Position numbers and translations under genes: made by a program
Shown here: in pieces, positions 1-7,516 of the stretch
Layout of the letters: each line of letters opens with the position of its first letter
How positions within the stretch are numbered: position 1 is the stretch's first letter
Assembly (NCBI GenBank): GCA_964461045.1
Contig: CAYWSJ010000072.1
Location: 1-17,647, forward strand
Length of the DNA stretch: 17,647 bases
Direction: 5' to 3'
DNA from: JAGXLC01 sp964461045
GTDB lineage: Bacteria > Bacteroidota > Bacteroidia > Bacteroidales > UBA12077
Notes under the pieces: model-generated
What the model was told of the DNA's origin: nothing
Databases searched by the model: none
The model's input: only the letters and a program-made list of their open reading frames with translations

Positions 1-412
1 TACAAATATAATGAAAAGTTGCGATTTTTTAATGTTTTAATATTCTGTCTCTTTTTAATACGTAATTTTTATTATCATTGTTTTAAATTTAAAAAAATAT
101 TTTTTAGGTGTCCAGGTTACCTACATTCTCTCGGTTACCGGCAGTAATGCCCACCCACTTATATTTCCGGGATTGTTGGATGTATCTATTATTTCTTCTT
201 GTCGACAAAAACTTTAGCGGCATCTGGAGACCTAACAGGTTTTGGAAACCTGTTAGGTCTGAAATCCTCTGGAGAGTGAGACCCTGCGTCTCTTTAAGAC
301 ACACCGGATCCGGGTGATTCTGACAACCATTTTTTGCTTTCCTCTCATTTAATTTATCCAAATAATACCTGATACTCTATTTATTTTATTATTTTGGTGC
401 ATAAAAAAAATT
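1..412. other. Intergenic region with no supported gene
   Basis: No convincing coding region lies in this 412-base stretch. Positions 1-107 are very AT-rich. Positions about 108-330 are clearly richer in G and C and contain several dyads: the perfect hairpin at 228-260, a small GAGAC/GTCTC hairpin at 278-292, and a near-palindrome at 302-316 with the 10-base core CCGGATCCGG. Short reading frames exist on both strands across this island, but they overlap each other and cross the hairpin, so they look like chance frames in a repeat element. The last 40 bases before the peptidase gene are AT-rich and contain TATTTTG at 390-396, one base short of the Bacteroidota -7 box. No matching -33 box is clear. 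Confidence 0.6.
228..260. repeat. REP-like perfect inverted repeat (15-bp stem, 3-base loop)
   Basis: The left arm AGACCTAACAGGTTT (228-242) and right arm AAACCTGTTAGGTCT (246-260) are exact reverse complements around the loop TGG. GGAG at 226-229 overlaps the foot of the stem. REP elements mobilised by REP-associated tyrosine transposases often carry a GTAG or GGAG tetranucleotide in that place. No T-run follows and no gene ends nearby on the left, so it does not read as a plain intrinsic terminator. Calling it a dispersed genomic repeat is inference, because only one full copy is inside this window. Confidence 0.7.
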
Positions 413-2047
413 ATGATGAAACAAAGATTTAATGCATTTCTAACTTTGCTGTTTGCAGCAGTTCTTTTGAGTAATTTTTCATTCGCTCAATCAAAGAGCG
501 ATTGGAAAGGCGGAGTACCCGAAGGTTGTACAAGTATCACCGCTGGTAAAGAGGCCACTGTTGATAGTTCTGTAATAACCTCTCACACAGATGACAGCCA
601 TCGAACCAGATCATGGATGGATATACATCGCGCTATGGATCGCAGACCTGGAGAGAAGGTACCGATGTATAAAAGAACCAATGATGACAGCAAGGCAATG
701 CCTGCTTACAAACACGAAAAAATAGGAGAGATACCCCAGGTTGATCATACCTACCAGTACATAAATACCGCTTACCCAAGCATGAATGAACACCAGCTTG
801 CAATTGGTGAATCAACCTTTGGCGGAAGAGACGAATTGCAATCTGACGAAGGATTAATCGATTGCCAGCGCTTGTGTAAATTATTGCTGGAAAGATGCAA
901 AACAGCCAGGGAGGCTATAAAAGTAGCCGGAGAATTAACAAGAATTAATGGGTGGAATGACTATGGAGAGTGTTTAACCATTGCTGATAAGCAAGAGGTG
1001 TGGCATTTTGAGATAGTCGGACCGGGAAAAGGCAAAGTAGGTTCTGTCTGGGCTGCTCAGAGAGTCCCCGATGACCATATTGCGGTAAACGCAAATGCCT
1101 CAACCATTAAAGAAATAGACCTGGACAATGAAGATTATTTCATGGCTTCAGAAAATATCTATGAAGTGGCCAAAGAAAAAGGTTGGTGGAATGAGGATGA
1201 AACCTTCAGGTTTTGTGATGTTTATGCACCAGGCAGCAGAAAATCCGTTGCTTCAAGAAGAAGAGAATGGAGAGTTTTTGACCTGTTGGCTCCTTCCCTG
1301 AATTTAAGTCCTACTTCAGAAAATTATCCTTTTTCTGTTAAACCCGATGAAAAGGTAGATCTGGATGATATTGTAAAGGTTTTTAAAGATTATTATCAGG
1401 GAACACCTTATGATATGCGAAGAAATACGACCACTGTGAACGACAGCGGAAAAAGAGTTATTTCACCTCTTGCTAATCCTTTCATGCCTTATGATCAGCT
1501 GGATATTGAAGATGTAAGTGGAAGCTGGTATAGTGTTGATGAAGAATCCGGTGACATCAGGTTTCTTGGTGAAAGAACCATTGCCAGGTGGTACACCATG
1601 TACGGAACTATTATACAGTGCAGAGATGATCTGCCTGATGAAATAGGAGGCGTAGTCTGGCTTGCACAGGATAATATTGCTACTTCGATTTATATCCCGG
1701 TTTACTGCAGTGTTACGGACTTACCTGATTCCTACAAAACACCGGGGAGAACCAATGGTTATACAAGAGAATCAGCATGGTGGGCATTTAACCGTCTTGG
1801 AACACTCACTGCCCAAAGATGGGGCGACATGCACAAGGATGTGGATGAAGTCTGGATCCCCTGGCAAAAAGAACTTTTCGATAAACAAGCTGAAATCGAA
1901 AAGAAAGCCATGGAATTGTATAAGGAAGATCCGCAAAAAGCCATTGAATACCTTACAAAATACACCAACAAGTGGGGCAACAAAGTGGTTGACAGAGCCT
2001 GGAAACTGGGTGATGAGTTGTGGACCAAATACGATGAAAAGTTTTAA
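413..2047 (+). CDS. Secreted peptidase C69 family protein (dipeptidase type)
   Basis: This 544-residue protein has an N-terminal signal peptide (hydrophobic stretch about residues 8-24, likely cut after Ala25), so it should act in the periplasm or outside the cell. Just after it comes Gly38-Cys39-Thr40, followed by a motif ending THTDDS-like (SHTDDS, about residues 57-62). In C69 (PepD-type) peptidases this Cys becomes the N-terminal nucleophile after self-cleavage, so Cys39 is the predicted catalytic residue. The rest matches the family's N-terminal-nucleophile hydrolase layout, with INGWNDYGECLTIAD-like and WHFEIVG-like blocks around residues 178-205. The C-terminus (about 485-544) is charged and helical. 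There are two in-frame ATGs (413 and 416), and either start gives the same signal peptide. A perfect hairpin terminator follows. Likely substrates are dipeptides, but specificity cannot be read from the sequence. Confidence 0.88.
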   Translation: MMKQRFNAFLTLLFAAVLLSNFSFAQSKSDWKGGVPEGCTSITAGKEATVDSSVITSHTDDSHRTRSWMDIHRAMDRRPGEKVPMYKRTNDDSKAMPAYKHEKIGEIPQVDHTYQYINTAYPSMNEHQLAIGESTFGGRDELQSDEGLIDCQRLCKLLLERCKTAREAIKVAGELTRINGWNDYGECLTIADKQEVWHFEIVGPGKGKVGSVWAAQRVPDDHIAVNANASTIKEIDLDNEDYFMASENIYEVAKEKGWWNEDETFRFCDVYAPGSRKSVASRRREWRVFDLLAPSLNLSPTSENYPFSVKPDEKVDLDDIVKVFKDYYQGTPYDMRRNTTTVNDSGKRVISPLANPFMPYDQLDIEDVSGSWYSVDEESGDIRFLGERTIARWYTMYGTIIQCRDDLPDEIGGVVWLAQDNIATSIYIPVYCSVTDLPDSYKTPGRTNGYTRESAWWAFNRLGTLTAQRWGDMHKDVDEVWIPWQKELFDKQAEIEKKAMELYKEDPQKAIEYLTKYTNKWGNKVVDRAWKLGDELWTKYDEKF

Positions 2048-2087
2048 TTGCGTTAAACGTAATTATTAATTTATGGTCAATAAATAG

Positions 2088-2114
2088 AATCCGGGATTTT
2101 TTCCCGGATTTTTT
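2088..2114 (+). terminator. Intrinsic terminator after the C69 peptidase gene
   Basis: AATCCGGGA (2088-2096) and TCCCGGATT (2102-2110) form a perfect 9-bp stem around a five-T loop. The downstream arm runs straight into further T residues. It lies 40 bases after the stop codon of the peptidase gene, as expected for a Rho-independent terminator. Confidence 0.85.
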
Positions 2115-2120
2115 ATTTGT

Positions 2121-2128
2121 TAAATTTG
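2121..2128 (+). promoter_or_regulatory. Possible -7 promoter box for the aldolase gene
   Basis: TAAATTTG matches the Bacteroidota -7 consensus TAnnTTTG exactly. It lies 23 bases before the ATG and just after a terminator, where a promoter is expected. No good TTTG -33 box sits at the usual spacing, since that place is taken by the T-rich terminator hairpin. The call rests on the -7 box and on position. Confidence 0.4.
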
Positions 2129-2151
2129 CCTTAGACTTAAAAGAAAATACT

Positions 2152-3180
2152 ATGCCACTAAAAAAAGGATTTGCCAGCGACAACAATTCAGGTGTTCACC
2201 CTGAAATACTGAAAGCCATTGAAAAAGTAAATATTGGCCATACAACAGGTTATGGAGATGATGATATAACCCGTTCAGCCTTAAGAAAGTTTGAAGAAAT
2301 ATTCGGTGAAGAGAGCGATGTTTACTTTGTTTTCCTTGGCACAGCTGCTAATGTGCTGGGCTTAAACGCTGTTACACGCAGTTATCATTCGGTAATATGT
2401 CCGGAAGGGGCGCATATTAATGAGGACGAATGTGGTGCTCCGGAAAAGTTTAATGGTTTTAAGCTGCTGCCGGTTCATACAACAGATGGCAAATTAACAA
2501 TTGATGGTATCAAACAACATATGCACGGGATTGATTTCGAGCATCATTCACAGCCCAGGGTCGTGTCTGTATCACAATCGACAGAAATAGGTACTGTCTA
2601 TTCTGTTGAAGAACTGAAAGAAATATGCAATTATGCCCACAACAATAATCTTCTGGTGCACATGGACGGAGCCAGGATTGCCAACGCAGCAGTTAGTCTG
2701 AATGCCTCTTTTGCCGAGATAACAAAAGATGTGGGGGTAGATGTACTTTCATTCGGAGGTACCAAAAATGGAATGATGTACGGCGAAGCGATTGTATTTA
2801 TGAACAAAAGTCTTTCCGAAGGCTTTAAATACATCAGAAAACAAGGAATGCAACTGGCTTCTAAAATGCGTTTTATTTCTGCACAGTTTGAAAGATATCT
2901 TACCGATGATTTGTGGCGTGAAACAGCCAGTCATGCAAACAATATGGCTCAATTGCTGGCTAATGAAGTGAAAGAGATACCAGGTATTGAAATAACACAG
3001 CCGGTAGATGCCAATGGGGTCTTCGCAAAAGTGCCCGGACATATTATTCCGGAATTGCAGAAAGAGTTTTTCTTTTATCTATGGGATGAAAACGAATCTG
3101 TGGTAAGATGGATGACCTCTTTTGATACTACAGAAGAAGAAATTAAATCATTTGTTAAACTGATAAAAAGCCTGATTTAA
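2152..3180 (+). CDS. Low-specificity threonine aldolase / beta-eliminating lyase family protein
   Basis: This 342-residue cytoplasmic PLP enzyme of fold type I is close to the family's usual length. Members split L-threonine or L-allo-threonine into glycine and acetaldehyde. Visible landmarks are the substrate and phosphate region GTAANVLG (63-70), His88 in EGAHINEDE, which corresponds to the residue stacking on the PLP ring, Asp172 and Arg175 in HMDGAR (170-175), and the Schiff-base lysine Lys205 in SFGGTKNG (200-207). The early GFASDNNSGVHPEIL segment (6-20) is also typical. The gene stands alone between a terminator and the convergent queA gene. Some related enzymes act on other beta-hydroxy amino acids or on tyrosine/tryptophan, so the exact substrate is inferred from family resemblance. 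Confidence 0.87.
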   Translation: MPLKKGFASDNNSGVHPEILKAIEKVNIGHTTGYGDDDITRSALRKFEEIFGEESDVYFVFLGTAANVLGLNAVTRSYHSVICPEGAHINEDECGAPEKFNGFKLLPVHTTDGKLTIDGIKQHMHGIDFEHHSQPRVVSVSQSTEIGTVYSVEELKEICNYAHNNNLLVHMDGARIANAAVSLNASFAEITKDVGVDVLSFGGTKNGMMYGEAIVFMNKSLSEGFKYIRKQGMQLASKMRFISAQFERYLTDDLWRETASHANNMAQLLANEVKEIPGIEITQPVDANGVFAKVPGHIIPELQKEFFFYLWDENESVVRWMTSFDTTEEEIKSFVKLIKSLI

Positions 3181-3287
3181 AAAATTTATAGAAATAATTG
3201 ACATGACAGGCATTTGAACCACCGCCCTAAAGGACAGGTATAGTAAAATAAAATCTTCAAAATTTGATAAAGTAAAATTTTTAAATA

Positions 3288-3303
3288 AAACCTAAACAGG
3301 TTT
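3288..3303. terminator. Weak hairpin between two convergent genes
   Basis: AAACCT (3288-3293) and AGGTTT (3298-3303) form a 6-bp stem around AAAC, between the ends of the aldolase gene and queA. T-rich sequence follows on both strands, so it could act as a bidirectional terminator, but the stem is short. The arm sequence resembles part of the larger hairpin at 228-260, so it may instead be a decayed repeat. Confidence 0.35.
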
Positions 3304-3311
3304 CTAAACTT

Positions 3312-4535
3312 TTATTTCTTTGGGAAAAGAAGGGAACTGTCTCCGTAGCTTAAAAAACGAAAGTCATTGTTCAGTGCAAACTGGTATATTTTTTTCCAGT
3401 CTTCTCCCACAAATGCTCCAATAAGCATAAGCAATGTGCTTTGGGGCTGATGGAAATTGGTCACCATGGCATCAATCACCTTAAACTGATAGCCAGGTGT
3501 AATCATAATTTGAGTGGAAGCATTAAGGGATTCGAGTTGATTGACCTGCAAATGTTCCGCTATATGATTCAATGATTCTTTCAGGGATATTTCAGAAGGT
3601 AATTCCAAATGATCCCATTGGTTTAGTTTAATTCTGTCGTCGTTTGGTGAATTAAAGTTATTTATTTTTTGTCCAAGCCAGTAAAGAGACTCCAGGGTTC
3701 TTACCGAAGTGGTGCCAATGGCCAGAATTTTTTTCTGATTTTCTATAAGTTCTTCAATTGTTTTGAGAGATACCGAAAAATGTTCGGTATGCATTTCATG
3801 TTCTGCTACAGTCTCTGCTTTTACCGGCCTGAATGTTCCTGCACCAACATGCAAAGTAATTTCGGAAAAAGGAATGTTGTTTTCTTTCAGTTTATTCATG
3901 ACAGATTTTGTGAAATGCAGACCCGCAGTTGGAGCAGCTACAGATCCTTTTACCCTGGAATAGATAGTCTGATATCTTGTTTTATCAATCTTTTCACTAT
4001 CACGTTTTAAATAGGGGGGAATTGGGACGATTCCGGAATGATCCAGGATATCACTGAATGTAATATTCTGGTTGTCCCATGAAAATTCTATATCTACGTA
4101 ATTGTTATCTCTTTGCTTTTTTCTTGCAGTGAGAATCGTAATTTTTTCATTAACTGAAATCTCTTTCTTCAGTTCTCCTGTTTTCCATTTTTTAAGATTT
4201 CCAACAAGGCATCTCCATGTAGTCTTTTTGTTTGACTGGAAGGCGAGATTATACTCTTGGGGTTCAATAGGTTCCAGGCAGAATATTTCAATTTTAGCCC
4301 CCGTTTCTTTTTTAAATATCAGCCTTGAGTAAACCACTTCAGCATTATTGAAAACCAGGAGATAATCATCCTGAATATAATCAGGAATGTTACGGAAAAT
4401 TTCTTTTTTAATCCTGCCCTGGTCATAAATAAGGAGTTTTGAAGCATCCCTTTCATTCAGTGGATATCTGGCAATTTTATCTTCAGGTAATGTATAATTA
4501 TATTCTTTAGCTGATATGTTTTTTGGATTAATCAT
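3312..4535 (-). CDS. queA: S-adenosylmethionine:tRNA ribosyltransferase-isomerase (QueA)
   Basis: QueA transfers and isomerises the ribosyl group of S-adenosylmethionine onto preQ1 at the wobble position of tRNA (GUN anticodons), giving epoxyqueuosine. It acts in the cytoplasm, late in queuosine synthesis. The 407-residue protein shows the family landmarks in order: YxLPEDKIARYP near the start (14-25), LLVFNNAEV (59-67), IPPYLKR (172-178), YQTIYS (188-193), GSVAAPTAGLHF (197-208), TLHVGAGTFRPV (227-238), AIGTTSVRTLES (272-283), VTNFHQPQSTLLML (358-371) and FLSYGD near the end. It is about 50 residues longer than the E. coli enzyme. The extra sequence sits mainly at about 286-340, as in Bacteroidota homologues I know of. 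It is divergent from the DUF2027-Smr gene and has its own -7 box. Confidence 0.96.
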   Translation of the reverse strand: MINPKNISAKEYNYTLPEDKIARYPLNERDASKLLIYDQGRIKKEIFRNIPDYIQDDYLLVFNNAEVVYSRLIFKKETGAKIEIFCLEPIEPQEYNLAFQSNKKTTWRCLVGNLKKWKTGELKKEISVNEKITILTARKKQRDNNYVDIEFSWDNQNITFSDILDHSGIVPIPPYLKRDSEKIDKTRYQTIYSRVKGSVAAPTAGLHFTKSVMNKLKENNIPFSEITLHVGAGTFRPVKAETVAEHEMHTEHFSVSLKTIEELIENQKKILAIGTTSVRTLESLYWLGQKINNFNSPNDDRIKLNQWDHLELPSEISLKESLNHIAEHLQVNQLESLNASTQIMITPGYQFKVIDAMVTNFHQPQSTLLMLIGAFVGEDWKKIYQFALNNDFRFLSYGDSSLLFPKK

Positions 4536-4555
4536 TCTTCATATTTATTAGTCGG

Positions 4556-4573
4556 CAAAAATACGTAATTTTG
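4556..4573. promoter_or_regulatory. Back-to-back -7 promoter boxes for queA and the DUF2027-Smr gene
   Basis: The 18-base string CAAAAATACGTAATTTTG contains two exact Bacteroidota -7 boxes facing away from each other. On the plus strand TAATTTTG (4566-4573) is TAnnTTTG for the Smr gene. On the minus strand TATTTTTG (complement of 4556-4563) is TAnnTTTG for queA. The two TA steps share the palindrome TACGTA. Predicted starts are near 4580 (plus) and 4549 (minus), leaving leaders of roughly 32 and 14 bases. Neither side has a good TTTG -33 box at standard spacing. Confidence 0.5.
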
Positions 4574-4611
4574 TAAATTCTTAAATGTAGAATGAAAAAT
4601 AAAAAACCAGA

Positions 4612-5694
4612 ATGAAATTAAAGGTTGGAGACAAGGTAAAATTTTTAAATGATGTTGGTGGCGGAAAAGTTACCCGAATCATAGATAACCAGATGGTGGA
4701 GGTTTTGAATGAGGATGGATTTGAAGTACCTGTGCTTAAAGATGAGCTTCTTAAGACTGAAGAAGCAGAAGAACAAGATTTTGAAGAACAGACATCAGCA
4801 GAAGAATATGAAACTTTTTCAAGTTCTGAAGAAGAAGAATTAACAGATATATTTGATAATAAAAAGGAAGAAGACCTGGAATTAGGTTCGTCTGCAGACC
4901 CCAGGAACAGAATTTACCTGGCTTTTGTACCCGAAGAACCAAACAGGCCCGAACAAGCAGATATTGATGTTTATCTGATCAACGACAGTGATTTTTATTT
5001 AAACTATTTGTTGTTCATGCAGAAAGAATATGCTTATGTGCATTTTGCTTCGGGAGAACTGGAAAACGATACAAAAATATTTTTAAGGACTATTCCAAGG
5101 GATAAGCTTAATCAACTAGGGAATATTCGATGCCAGATGATTTTTTATAAAAAAGGGTATTTTTACCCGATTGCCCCGGAAGATGCAACAGTCAAAATAC
5201 AACCTTCAAAATTTTTTAAATCAAGCACTTTTCTGAAAAATGATTTTTTTGAGGAAAAGGCAATCATAACAGAACTCAGAAAAGAGAATCTTTTTAATGA
5301 AAAATTAAATGAGCTGACACGTGAAAAGGCCAGCCAGGTGGTTCAGGAAAAGGAGCAAACAAAAGAACAGAAGAGACAATACCTTAGCTCTAAACGTGAA
5401 GATACAGAAGAAATAGATTTGCATATAGAAGAATTAGTAGAAAAGCCTAAGGAACTGACTAATGCTGAGATGCTTGATATTCAGATGGGAAGATTTAAAA
5501 CAGCGCTCGAGGGTGCCTTAAAATCTCAGGGAATAAAAAAAATAGTATTTATTCATGGTGTAGGCAATGGCAGGCTTCGCTATGAACTGCGGCAATATCT
5601 TGAAAGAAATTATCCGAATCTTGATTTCCAGGATGCTTCTTTTAAAGAATATGGATATGGTGCAACTTTGGTTTTGCTAAAAAATAAAAAGTAA
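4612..5694 (+). CDS. DUF2027 protein with C-terminal Smr (MutS2-type) domain
   Basis: The 360-residue protein has three parts. Residues 1-48 (KVGDKVKFLNDVGGGKVTRI onward) look like a small beta-barrel of the KOW/Tudor kind. Residues 50-90 form a very acidic linker. Residues 98-205 form the beta-rich middle of DUF2027. After a charged helix (220-262) comes an Smr domain with IDLH at 268-271 (the LDLHG-like motif) and HGVGNG at 315-320 (the HGxGxG loop), ending in YGYGATLVLL. Smr domains are nucleases or nucleic-acid-binding modules, known in MutS2 and in ribosome-rescue factors. The precise job of this combination in Bacteroidota is not known to me. It starts 76 bases from divergent queA, and its stop codon lies 33 bases before the RNase P RNA, which hints at a role in nucleic-acid metabolism. 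Confidence 0.85.
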   Translation: MKLKVGDKVKFLNDVGGGKVTRIIDNQMVEVLNEDGFEVPVLKDELLKTEEAEEQDFEEQTSAEEYETFSSSEEEELTDIFDNKKEEDLELGSSADPRNRIYLAFVPEEPNRPEQADIDVYLINDSDFYLNYLLFMQKEYAYVHFASGELENDTKIFLRTIPRDKLNQLGNIRCQMIFYKKGYFYPIAPEDATVKIQPSKFFKSSTFLKNDFFEEKAIITELRKENLFNEKLNELTREKASQVVQEKEQTKEQKRQYLSSKREDTEEIDLHIEELVEKPKELTNAEMLDIQMGRFKTALEGALKSQGIKKIVFIHGVGNGRLRYELRQYLERNYPNLDFQDASFKEYGYGATLVLLKNKK

Positions 5695-5727
5695 TTTTTT
5701 TAGTTATATAATCGGAAAGGAAAGAAA

Positions 5728-6056
5728 AACAGCAGGCTGGTTTATCGATTCGTATTTTACGGATAGGAAAGTCCGGGCAACACAGAGCATCATGCTTCCG
5801 AAAGGAAGATATCCGCGAGGGTATTTGGCTGTAACAGAAAAAAACCGCCGGGCCTTTGCCTGGTAAGGGTGAAAAGGTGAGGTAAGCGCTCACCAGTATG
5901 CCGGGTGACTGGCATAGCTGTACAGCCACATGAGTTGCAAGGCCATGTATATCAACGTTTGAGGGTTGCTCGCCCAATGTTGAGGGGTAGGCCGCTTAGA
6001 TAAATGATAGACAGCTCTTTGAGAGTTTACAGAACCTGGCTTATAAGCTTGCTGTT
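5728..6056 (+). ncRNA. rnpB: RNase P RNA, bacterial type A
   Basis: This is the catalytic RNA that removes the 5' leader of tRNA precursors. The ends are set by helix P1: AACAGCAGGCT (5728-5738) pairs with AGCTTGCTGTT (6046-6056), allowing G-U. The conserved core is present in order: GGATAGGAAAGTCCGGGC (5761-5778, CR-I), GGTGAAAAGGTGAGGTAAG (about 5868-5886) followed by the GCGCTCACC arm of P12, GCAAGGCCA (about 5937-5945), the P16/P17 arms TCAACGTT and AATGTTGA (about 5952-5983), GGGGTAGGCCGC (5984-5995), which carries the GGU that pairs with the CCA end of precursor tRNA, TAAATGATAG (6001-6010), and ACAGAACCTGGCTTA (6030-6044, CR-V side). A run of eight T (6055-6062) after the P1 arm can act as terminator. 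The promoter is not obvious. TTTG (5667-5670) and TAATTTTT (5692-5699) at the end of the Smr gene are candidates, and read-through from that gene is possible. Confidence 0.95.
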
Positions 6057-6070
6057 TTTTTTAATATTAT

Positions 6071-6102
6071 TTTGATTTTCTAAAGATATTAACTTTCCTT
6101 TG
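6071..6102 (+). promoter_or_regulatory. Probable promoter of the FKBP-isomerase gene
   Basis: TTTG at 6071-6074 and TTCCTTTG at 6095-6102 are separated by 20 bases. This fits the Bacteroidota TTTG / TAnnTTTG pattern, with only the TA step missing. It follows the RNase P RNA terminator and lies about 33 bases before the ATG, which gives a short AT-rich leader. Confidence 0.45.
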
Positions 6103-6135
6103 CAATAAATTTATTAATAATTAAAACTTTATTTT

Positions 6136-6636
6136 ATGACAATTGACAATCAAAAAGTTGTATCCGTAACGTATGAATTGAGCATTAATGATTTCGGAGG
6201 AGACGTTGTAGAAACCGTAAAGGAAGAAAAACCATTGACTTTTCTTTTCGGTGTTGGTAATATGCTGGAAACTTTTGAAGAAAATATTAAAGGGCTGAAT
6301 CCTGGTGACGATTTTAAATTTAAAATCGATTGTGATAATGCTTATGGAAAAGCTAATGAAGAAGCTATCGTTGATTTACCCAAAAATATTTTTGAAGTCG
6401 AAGGAAAAATACCTGAAGACCTTTTAAAAGTTGGAAATTACATTCCTATGCAGGACCAGGAAGGAAACAAATTAGACGGAATTGTGCTTGAAGTAAGTGA
6501 CGACCAGGTAAAAATGGACTTTAATCATCCTTTAGCAGGTGACGATTTATTCTTTAAAGGAAAAGTTGTTGAGGTAAGAGAACCTTCTGACGAAGAATTA
6601 AATCAGGGACATGCAAACACATCTGCCGGAGAATAA
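6136..6636 (+). CDS. FKBP-type peptidyl-prolyl cis-trans isomerase, SlyD-like
   Basis: This 166-residue cytoplasmic protein lines up with SlyD along its whole length. Residues 5-65 and 125-150 make up the FKBP fold, and residues about 70-122 are the insert-in-flap chaperone domain typical of SlyD. Clear matches are NAYGKANEE (68-76), LPKNIF (81-86), NHPLAGDDLFF (130-140, SlyD NHxLAGxxLxF) and the tail EELNQGH (153-159). SlyD proteins speed proline isomerisation and act as folding chaperones. The His/Cys-rich metal-binding tail of E. coli SlyD is absent here, so a nickel-related role is unlikely. The catalytic-pocket Asp of FKBPs seems to be Glu26. No signal peptide is seen. The next gene starts 49 bases downstream on the same strand. 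Confidence 0.92.
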   Translation: MTIDNQKVVSVTYELSINDFGGDVVETVKEEKPLTFLFGVGNMLETFEENIKGLNPGDDFKFKIDCDNAYGKANEEAIVDLPKNIFEVEGKIPEDLLKVGNYIPMQDQEGNKLDGIVLEVSDDQVKMDFNHPLAGDDLFFKGKVVEVREPSDEELNQGHANTSAGE

Positions 6637-6685
6637 TTTTTGGAATAAAATTTGATTAGAACTATCTAAACCAAAATTATCCGTT

Positions 6686-7336
6686 ATGAAACGACTATTT
6701 TTAATTTTAACAGCAGTTCTATTTGCCGGAACTCTTCATGCCCAGATAAAATTTGGCGCAAAAGCCGGTATCACTTATTCTGCAATAAATGTAGAAGAAA
6801 CTTATGATCTTACTAATGTGGATGAAGTTTCACTCGATGAATTATCTGTCGAGCAGGAAGATTTTCGCGTTGGTTTGCAAGGTGGCGTTTTTGGCCGTAT
6901 AACAATCGTAAATTTTTATGTTCAGCCTGAATTGTTATTCACTACAGCTAACGCAGGTGTGAAAGTTACTGAGCTTCAGAATGGCCAGGCAACGAAAACT
7001 ATAAAGGAACAGAAATTTAACAAAGTTGACATTCCAATTATTGCCGGATGGAAATTTGGACCGGCCAGAGTACAGGCAGGCCCCGTTGCATCATTTGTTG
7101 TTAAAAATGAATCGGCTGTAGGTGCTGTCTTAACCAATTTTAAGGAAGAATTTAACAGTGCTACCTGGGGCTACCAGGTTGGAGTTGGTTTAGATGTCCT
7201 TAAAACTGTTACCCTTGATGTTAAATATGAAGGAAGTTTATCACGATTAGGTGATCAGGTAAAAATTGGTGATAGTTCTTTTGATATTAAAAGCAGACCA
7301 CGACAAATAATAATGACTGTGGGCATTTTCTTTTAA
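6686..7336 (+). CDS. PorT-like outer-membrane beta-barrel protein
   Basis: This 216-residue protein has a clear signal peptide (MKRLFLILTAVLFAGTLHAQ, cut after residue 19 or 20). It then begins IKFGAKAGITYS, the usual opening strand of small Bacteroidota barrels of the PorT / outer-membrane beta-barrel family. Alternating hydrophobic strands follow (for example 78-92, 115-135, 160-190), and the chain ends VGIFF with a C-terminal Phe, the signal read by the BAM complex. It is therefore placed in the outer membrane. Family members have varied or unknown roles, so no specific function is offered. It lies 49 bases after the FKBP isomerase gene with no terminator between them, so the two may be co-transcribed. 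A strong terminator follows. Confidence 0.82.
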   Translation: MKRLFLILTAVLFAGTLHAQIKFGAKAGITYSAINVEETYDLTNVDEVSLDELSVEQEDFRVGLQGGVFGRITIVNFYVQPELLFTTANAGVKVTELQNGQATKTIKEQKFNKVDIPIIAGWKFGPARVQAGPVASFVVKNESAVGAVLTNFKEEFNSATWGYQVGVGLDVLKTVTLDVKYEGSLSRLGDQVKIGDSSFDIKSRPRQIIMTVGIFF

Positions 7337-7361
7337 AATTTAGATATTAACAAATATAATT

Positions 7362-7422
7362 CCCCATTGTTAATAAAAAAGTTGCTCTCTGTAACTTTCT
7401 GACAATGGGGTTTTTGTTTTTT
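7362..7422 (+). terminator. Intrinsic terminator after the beta-barrel gene
   Basis: CCCCATTGT (7362-7370) pairs perfectly with ACAATGGGG (7402-7410), and the T-rich tail TTTTTGTTTTTT (7411-7422) follows at once. Inside the loop AAGTT and AACTT can form a smaller second stem. It lies 25 bases after the stop codon. Confidence 0.87.
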
Positions 7423-7516
7423 AAGGTTTTTGTGCCGGAGTCTTGTATCGCTGAATGCTCCATTCTTTCTCTCATAACTAATTCTTATTCATTCGTAAAA
7501 AATATTCTTACATAAT

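Noticed and set aside
302..316. Near-palindrome with core CCGGATCCGG as a possible operator or recombination site
   Set aside because: It is a single short palindrome with no partner site, gene start or integrase nearby. It is noted only as part of the repeat island.
104..361. 85-codon minus-strand frame and an overlapping 69-codon plus-strand frame in the left intergenic island
   Set aside because: They overlap each other on opposite strands, run through a perfect hairpin, have no recognisable domain or export signal, and have no promoter or coupling. They look like chance frames in a GC-richer repeat element.
1662..2069. 135-codon plus-strand frame inside the end of the C69 peptidase gene
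   Set aside because: It lies in another frame of a gene with clear family motifs and has no features of its own.
3222..3240. ACCGCCCTAAAGGACAGGT as a possible second REP element
   Set aside because: The arms do not pair well and no second copy is visible in the window.
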